Part shown: positions 15,290-18,729 of the stretch, piece by piece
How positions within the stretch are numbered: position 1 is the first letter of the stretch
Layout of the letters: the number at the start of each line of letters is the position of its first letter
NCBI GenBank assembly: GCA_035570275.1
Contig: DATMNI010000192.1
Location: 1 to 18,729 of the forward strand
From: DATMNI01 sp035570275
Lineage (GTDB): Bacteria; Acidobacteriota; Terriglobia; Bryobacterales; Bryobacteraceae
DNA: 18,729 bases
Reading direction: 5' to 3'
Notes under the pieces: generated by a model
Databases searched by the model: none
Told to the model about the DNA's origin: nothing
The model's input: the letters and a program-made list of their open reading frames with translations, nothing else
Program-made: the position numbers and the translations under genes

Positions 15290-16171
15290 ATGCAGATGAA
15301 GAGGGAAACGTCGCGCCGTGGTTTTTTGGGTGCCGCCGCCGGGTTTGCGGGTTTGAGCGCTGCCGGAGTCACCCCAGCTTCCGCCAAAATTGAGCCTGAG
15401 CCGTGGGGCATCAAGCTCGGTATCGCCACCTATACTTTCCGTAGTTTCGATCGCGCCAAATGCATCGAAATGCTCAAGGCGGTCCAATCGCCCTGGGTTG
15501 GCGTCAAGGATGGCGTCCACTTTCCCTTCCCGGGAACGCCCGAAGCGCTCAAGCAGGCGCGGGCCGAGTTCGACGCAGCCGGTCTCAAGGTGGTGAGCGT
15601 GGGCAATCTCTCGTTTCCGAAAGACGACCCCGACGATATCCGCCAGCGCTTCGAATGGGTCAAGAATCTCGGTCTTTCCCAGACGGTTTGCATTCCCACC
15701 CGCGCCAATATCAAGACCGTGGAAAAGTTCGCAAAGGAATATAAAATCCGGCTCGCCATTCACAACCACGGCCCCGAACAGAAGGATTTCCCCTCGCCGC
15801 AGTCGGTCCTGGAAGTGGTGAAGGACATGGACCCGCTGGTCGGACTCTGCATCGATGTCGGCCACACCGCCCGTACCGGCGTCGATGTCGTCGAGAGCAT
15901 TGCGCTCGCCGGCAATCGCCTCTACGAGATGCACGTCAAGGATCTGCGCTTCTTTAAGGACAGCCCCTCCGGCGAGAAGGCCATCAGCAGCCAGTGCGAC
16001 GTCGGCGAAGGCATCATGCCGTTCCCGGCCATCTTCAAGCAGCTCAAGAAAATGAATTTCCAGGGCTGCGTGAACCTGGAATACGAAATCAACGCCAAGG
16101 ATCCGCTTCCCGGCACGCTGCGCTCGGTGACCTATATGCGCGGCGTTCTGGCCGGCTTGGCCTCGGCGTAG
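15290..16171 (+). CDS. Tat-exported sugar phosphate isomerase/epimerase-like TIM-barrel protein
   Basis: A 293-residue xylose isomerase-like TIM-barrel (AP endonuclease family 2 fold) protein. Members isomerise or epimerise sugars, inositols or hydroxypyruvate-type substrates. The N-terminus, TSRRGFLGAAAGFAGLSAAG then TPASA, is a twin-arginine signal with a probable cleavage after ASA, so it acts outside the cytoplasm. Barrel motifs: LGIATYTFRSF (43-53), AIHNHGPE (156-163), CIDVGHTARTG (187-197), EMHVKDL (213-219) and VNLEYE (261-266). The Asp189/His192, His215 and Glu264 region supplies candidate metal ligands. AGAAAGG about 5-6 nt before the ATG at 15290 sets the start. TAGAAT at 15261-15266 is a plausible -10. 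The exact substrate is unknown; such exported members are frequent in Acidobacteriota and Planctomycetes. Confidence 0.87.
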   Translation: MQMKRETSRRGFLGAAAGFAGLSAAGVTPASAKIEPEPWGIKLGIATYTFRSFDRAKCIEMLKAVQSPWVGVKDGVHFPFPGTPEALKQARAEFDAAGLKVVSVGNLSFPKDDPDDIRQRFEWVKNLGLSQTVCIPTRANIKTVEKFAKEYKIRLAIHNHGPEQKDFPSPQSVLEVVKDMDPLVGLCIDVGHTARTGVDVVESIALAGNRLYEMHVKDLRFFKDSPSGEKAISSQCDVGEGIMPFPAIFKQLKKMNFQGCVNLEYEINAKDPLPGTLRSVTYMRGVLAGLASA

Positions 16172-16172
16172 C

Positions 16173-16207
16173 TTGATGGCGCAGATTGATGACGTAAGAT
16201 CGATCTT
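16173..16207 (+). promoter_or_regulatory. Putative leaderless promoter of the thioesterase gene
   Basis: TTGATG (16173-16178) and TAAGAT (16195-16200) are separated by 16 bp and match -35/-10 consensus at four or more positions each. The -10 ends 7 nt before the ATG at 16208, and CGATCTT between them has no Shine-Dalgarno character. The gap to the upstream isomerase-like gene is only 36 bp, so read-through from that gene is also possible. Confidence 0.55.
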
Positions 16208-16600
16208 ATGGCCACCATTCCCATCGGCGCCAAGGGCGAACGCAAGCTCCTGGTGACCACCGACATTGCCATCACCTTTCTGGGCACCGACGGCCCGCGC
16301 GTGCTTTCCACGCCGCACATGATCGGGTTCATGGAAATGACTTGCCGGGACACCGTGCTGCCGCTGCTGGAGCCGGGCCACGATACCGTGGGCACGCACG
16401 TCAATGTGGCTCACTTAGCCGCGGCGCCGATAGGGATGAGTGTCCGGTTTCTGGCGGAGGTGACGCAAGTGGACGGCCGCCGCATTACGTTTCGAGTGGA
16501 CGCCTGGGACGAGAAGGAAAAGATCGGCGAGGGCACGCATGAACGCGCCATCATCAACGTCGCCAAGTTTGCCACTCGTCTGGCGGCCAAGAAAGCATAG
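16208..16600 (+). CDS. FlK-type hotdog thioesterase
   Basis: A 130-residue single-hotdog protein related to fluoroacetyl-CoA thioesterase FlK and the broader bacterial thioesterase family, which hydrolyse acyl-CoA esters in the cytoplasm. The FlK triad is recognisable: Thr35 and Glu43 in STPHMIGFMEMT, and His69 in GTHVNVAHLAAAP (FlK: Thr42, Glu50, His76; the same spacing). RVDAWDEKEKIGEGTHERAI forms the closing strands. Fluoroacetate specificity is not implied; most relatives act on other short acyl-CoAs. The start is the ATG at 16208, which is preceded by a -10-like hexamer rather than a ribosome-binding site. The upstream isomerase-like gene is on the same strand 36 bp away. Confidence 0.88.
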   Translation: MATIPIGAKGERKLLVTTDIAITFLGTDGPRVLSTPHMIGFMEMTCRDTVLPLLEPGHDTVGTHVNVAHLAAAPIGMSVRFLAEVTQVDGRRITFRVDAWDEKEKIGEGTHERAIINVAKFATRLAAKKA

Positions 16601-16613
16601 GGCGCGAATGCCA

Positions 16614-16704
16614 CTCCCTGACGGTCATGGCTCTGATCGGAGCCGTTCGTCGGTCTGATCGGAGCCGCGCGCGTCAGCAAGCGGTTTCCAGAATACGCGA
16701 ACCG
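16614..16704. repeat. Structured intergenic repeat, copy B, inverted relative to copy A
   Basis: The sequence CTCCCTGACGGTC, then two copies of TCTGATCGGAGCCG (16632-16645, 16654-16667), then GCGCGCGTCAGCAAGCGGTT (from 16667) and CCAGAATACGCG matches the reverse complement of 3630-3730 block by block. The longest shared stretch is about 32 bp with one mismatch. The terminal inverted repeats of copy A are not both present, so copy B is partial or decayed. Each TCTGATCGGAGCC unit is itself a near-palindrome. Confidence 0.7.
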
Positions 16705-16831
16705 CAAGGGGAACCTCAATAAGGCCGAACGGAACGCGATGAAGCTTGGTCCCGGCACTGGTGGCCGGGTATCCGAGGAGGCCATAGGAAGTCCGATATG
16801 GCTACAAAAAAGACATCCAAACCGGCCGTGA
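16697..16831 (+). pseudogene. Possible tail of a RelE/HigB-type toxin gene
   Basis: A start-less frame reads ANRKGNLNKAERNAMKLG and ends at a TGA overlapping the beginning of the antitoxin-like gene at 16798. The NLxKAERNAxK pattern and overlap with a HigA-like gene recall C-terminal helices of RelE/HigB toxins encoded just upstream of their antitoxin. The 5' part would have been replaced by the intergenic repeat. The match is short and this is a weak call. Confidence 0.25.
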
Positions 16832-17125
16832 AGAAGGCCGCGCGCGAGCGTAAGCGCCAGACCGTTGGCGAGAGCAGTCATCCAAGGGTTTGCAGAGGCG
16901 ATCGCATGGACCAAGGGCGAGAATGACAACGTGCGCGTGACGCTGGTGCAGGTGCCGGAGGTCGATGTGCGAAAGGTTCGGCTCAAGATGCGACTTAGCC
17001 AGGCGCAATTCGCGACCAAGTTTGGCTTCCCGCCAGCCACGCTGAGGAACTGGGAGCAAGGCAGGTCACATCCGGAAGTCGCGGGTCCAAACATGGTGGC
17101 TGCCCTTCGTGGCTGCCCTTCGTAG
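16798..17125 (+). pseudogene. Frameshifted HigA-like HTH antitoxin
   Basis: From the ATG at 16798 a Lys/Ala-rich tail (MATKKTSKPAVKKAARERKR, then QTVGES) is typical of HigA/NadS-type antitoxins, but the frame then runs to an early TGA. The continuation is in the next frame from about 16865: AVIQGFAEAIAWTKGEND, VPEVDVRKVRLKMRLSQAQF and ATKFGFPPATLRNWEQGRSH, a full Cro/C1-type helix-turn-helix with the family's WEQGRxxP signature. A 1-nt shift near 16861-16880 therefore splits the gene. A downstream TTG at 16865 could still yield an 86-residue HTH protein. The C-terminus after the RSHP segment is abnormal and ends in a 13-bp tandem repeat. No intact toxin is adjacent. Confidence 0.65.
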
Positions 17126-17149
17126 CTGCTTTTCGTACCGCGGCTCTTC
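17096..17149 (+). repeat. 13-bp tandem repeat at the antitoxin 3' end
   Basis: GTGGCTGCCCTTC occurs twice exactly (17096-17108, 17109-17121). A diverged third unit, GTAGCTGCTTTTC (17122-17134), and a longer fourth, GTACCGCGGCTCTTC (17135-17149), follow. The array forms the last codons and stop of the HTH frame and extends beyond it, so slippage here probably replaced the original C-terminus. Confidence 0.7.
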
Positions 17150-17177
17150 GTACCAAGGTTATCGACTCCGGTGCCCG

Positions 17178-17301
17178 TTAACCACTCCGCCCCGGAATGC
17201 GGTATACTGCAAGCAGTAGTTGAAGCCAGTCCGCAAACCCCTCTGACCCGATAATGGTAGTCGGCTCGCTGATCACCTTCCTCTCAACAACTTAACGATA
17301 A
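17178..17301 (+). promoter_or_regulatory. Putative promoter and long leader of the RNA helicase gene
   Basis: TATACT (17203-17208) is a strong -10 match. The -35 is poor (TTAACC at 17178-17183, 19-bp spacing). If used, it gives an untranslated leader of about 87 nt that ends in AACAACTTAACGATAA with no Shine-Dalgarno sequence. Long leaders are common on DEAD-box helicase mRNAs that respond to cold or autoregulate; that role here is inference. Confidence 0.4.
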
Positions 17302-18516
17302 ATGAAAAGTTTCATTGAACTCACCCTGTCCGCTCAACTGAAGAGCAACCTCGACAAACTCGGCTTTACCGAACCCACCCCCGTGCAGGCGCAGGCTATT
17401 GAGCCGGCGCTGGCTGGCCGCAATGTGGTGGCCACCGCGCAAACCGGCACCGGGAAAACACTGGCGTTTGTTCTGCCGCTCATTCAAAACCTGCTCAACC
17501 AACCCGGCAAGTCCGGTGTTAGAGCCCTCGTGCTGAGCCCCACGCGGGAGCTCGCCATCCAAATCAACGAAACCTTTGCCAAGCTGTCGATGGGCACGGG
17601 TATCCGCGCTGCCGTCGTGGTCGGCGGCCTCAGCGAACGCACGCAACTGCAGGGCATCCGCAAGGGCGCCCAGGTCCTGATCGCCACGCCGGGCCGGCTG
17701 TGCGATTTTCTGAGCCGCGAACTGGTCAGCCTGAGCGGTGTCGGCATCCTGGTCCTGGACGAAGCCGACCGCATGCTCGATATGGGCTTCCTCCCCACCA
17801 TCCGACGCATCATGGCCGCCACGCCTGCACAGCGCCAAACGATGTTCTTCTCGGCCACCATCGAAACCTCGGTCAAGCACCTTATTGAGACGCAAGTGAA
17901 GGATGCCGTGCGCATTGAGTGCGGCTGCATCACCAAGCCCGTGGAGCAGGTGGACCTGCACTTCTACGAAGTCGACCAGGACGGCAAGTTCGGCCTCCTG
18001 ACTACGATGCTGGCTGAAGAACAGGGCTCGTTCCTGGTCTTTGCCCGCACCAAACACGGCGCCGACCGTCTGGCGAAGCGGCTGTCCCAGGCAGGTTTTA
18101 AAACCGCAGCCATTCACGGCGACCGCAGCCAAAGCCAGCGCAATCAGGCCCTGAAGGGATTCCAGGACGGCTACTACCGCGTCCTGGTGGCCACGGACGT
18201 GGCGGCGCGCGGCATCCACGTCGAGGGCATTTCCCACGTGATCAATTACGATCTGCCGCAGGTGCCGGAAGATTTCATTCACCGTGTGGGCCGTACCGGC
18301 CGCGCCGGCGCTCGTGGAACGGCGTCCACCTTCGGGACGCGCCAGGAGCGCAATGAAGTCTCGCGCATTGAGCGCACGCTCGGTGTGAGGATGACCCGTC
18401 GGGCAGTAAATGGCGTGACTCCCGTGATCGAGATGCCGGCCGCGGCCATGCGCCGCGAGACTACGCCAAAATACTCGCGCCGGTTTTCCCCGCGCTCTGC
18501 ACGCCGCGCCGTATAG
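17302..18516 (+). CDS. DEAD-box ATP-dependent RNA helicase, RhlE-like
   Basis: A 404-residue helicase that unwinds short RNA duplexes using ATP, in ribosome assembly or mRNA turnover. All core motifs are present: Q motif GFTEPTPVQ (21-29), motif I AQTGTGKT (46-53), Ia PTRELA (80-85), GG (108-109), Ib TPGR (129-132), II DEAD (153-156), III SAT (184-186), IV LVFARTK (245-251), V ATDVAARG (297-304) and VI HRVGRTGR (327-334). The C-terminal extension is short (about 50 residues) and basic (YSRRFSPRSARRAV), as in RhlE-type proteins. The ATG at 17302 precedes the usual MKSF-L aromatic start. It is a single-gene unit. Confidence 0.95.
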   Translation: MKSFIELTLSAQLKSNLDKLGFTEPTPVQAQAIEPALAGRNVVATAQTGTGKTLAFVLPLIQNLLNQPGKSGVRALVLSPTRELAIQINETFAKLSMGTGIRAAVVVGGLSERTQLQGIRKGAQVLIATPGRLCDFLSRELVSLSGVGILVLDEADRMLDMGFLPTIRRIMAATPAQRQTMFFSATIETSVKHLIETQVKDAVRIECGCITKPVEQVDLHFYEVDQDGKFGLLTTMLAEEQGSFLVFARTKHGADRLAKRLSQAGFKTAAIHGDRSQSQRNQALKGFQDGYYRVLVATDVAARGIHVEGISHVINYDLPQVPEDFIHRVGRTGRAGARGTASTFGTRQERNEVSRIERTLGVRMTRRAVNGVTPVIEMPAAAMRRETTPKYSRRFSPRSARRAV

Positions 18517-18552
18517 TTCGCGCCGCATAGTTATAGGTAGCAAGGGCGTCCC

Positions 18553-18579
18553 AGCCGGGCCATCCGAGATGGCTTGGCT
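18553..18579 (+). terminator. Hairpin downstream of the helicase gene
   Basis: GCCATC (18559-18564) pairs with GATGGC (18568-18573) around a CGA loop. The stem is extended by AGCC (18553-18556) with GGCT (18576-18579) across small internal bulges. It lies about 40 bp after the stop. There is no U-tract, so it is only a candidate terminator. Confidence 0.35.
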
Positions 18580-18684
18580 CGGCGAATGGGCGGCAGGCGC
18601 AGACCCAATGAGGTACATTTTCTTCCTCGATGGCTGAGTTGGTCTGTCGGGCTGCTGGCGCAGTCGCCCCCTATGCCGGTGCGC

Positions 18685-18729
18685 TCAGCCCAATCCCCAG
18701 AATTCCGTACCCTTTTCGACGTTGAGATG
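18685..18729 (-). CDS. Possible 3' end of a gene entering from the right
   Basis: The minus-strand frame from the window edge reads HLNVEKGTEFWGLG and stops at TGA (18685-18687). Fourteen residues are too few to assign a family, and chance is possible. It would be convergent with the helicase gene. The rest of 18580-18684 shows nothing recognisable. Confidence 0.2.
   Translation of the reverse strand, partial: HLNVEKGTEFWGLG

Noticed and set aside
14522..16414. One 630-codon open frame on the minus strand spanning two loci
   Set aside because: Only the part from 15184 down is a gene (it has its own Shine-Dalgarno sequence and family motifs). The upstream 1.2 kb is antisense to the isomerase-like and thioesterase genes, stays open because of their codon bias, and has no recognisable protein.
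17284..18618. 444-codon minus-strand frame opposite the RNA helicase
   Set aside because: Antisense shadow; the plus strand carries every DEAD-box motif.

Overview
The window is about 18.7 kb of GC-rich bacterial DNA. The gene mix suggests an Acidobacteriota genome of the Solibacter/Bryobacter type: Tat-exported amidohydrolase and TIM-barrel proteins, a PadR fragment, a DUF4136-type remnant, a large secreted alpha/beta hydrolase and a characteristic intergenic repeat. This placement is inference from gene style, not from a phylogenetic marker. I saw no tRNA, rRNA, CRISPR array or intact mobile element.

Layout: (1) 3-827, 3' part of a lipoprotein gene (+), convergent with a histone deacetylase-family amidohydrolase (-, 982-1899); a hairpin with a T-tract lies between them. 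(2) 2071-3582, FAD-dependent oxidoreductase (+), followed by an inverted-repeat-bounded intergenic element (3608-3774). (3) 3841-5148, exported M20-family amidohydrolase (+). (4) 5212-6368, a lower-GC two-gene block (-): a RES-type toxin fragment translationally coupled to a 309-residue antitoxin-like protein. (5) 6644-7108, DinB-family protein (+). (6) 7127-7526, two gene remnants (-): a dienelactone hydrolase C-terminus abutting an IS1-family transposase fragment. (7) 7540-9555, large exported alpha/beta hydrolase (-), divergent from a polytopic membrane protein (9835-11877, +). Their shared upstream region holds a G-rich heptamer repeat and a row of hairpins. (8) 11957-12043, a PadR regulator remnant (-), then an acyl-CoA carboxylase carboxyltransferase subunit (12108-13649, +). 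(9) 13733-14061, a broken DUF4136-like gene (-), then about 460 bp without a convincing gene. (10) 14522-15184, a YflT/general-stress-type glycine-rich protein (-), divergent from a Tat-exported sugar isomerase-like protein (15290-16171, +). Next are a FlK-type thioesterase (16208-16600, +), a second copy of the intergenic repeat, a frameshifted HigA-like antitoxin (16798-17125, +) and a DEAD-box RNA helicase (17302-18516, +).

The intact genes are mostly single housekeeping or catabolic units rather than one pathway. The distinctive feature is the density of decayed genes between them: two toxin-antitoxin remnants, an IS1 fragment, and PadR, DUF4136 and dienelactone hydrolase fragments. Two copies of one structured intergenic repeat lie among them. 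Two genes (12108 and 16208) have a -10-like hexamer exactly 7 nt before the ATG and no visible Shine-Dalgarno sequence, which suggests leaderless mRNAs. I found no complete new multi-gene system. The best candidates for something under-described are the RES-linked 309-residue protein with its long N-terminal extension, the structured repeat family, and the hairpin-rich divergent region at 9586-9758.
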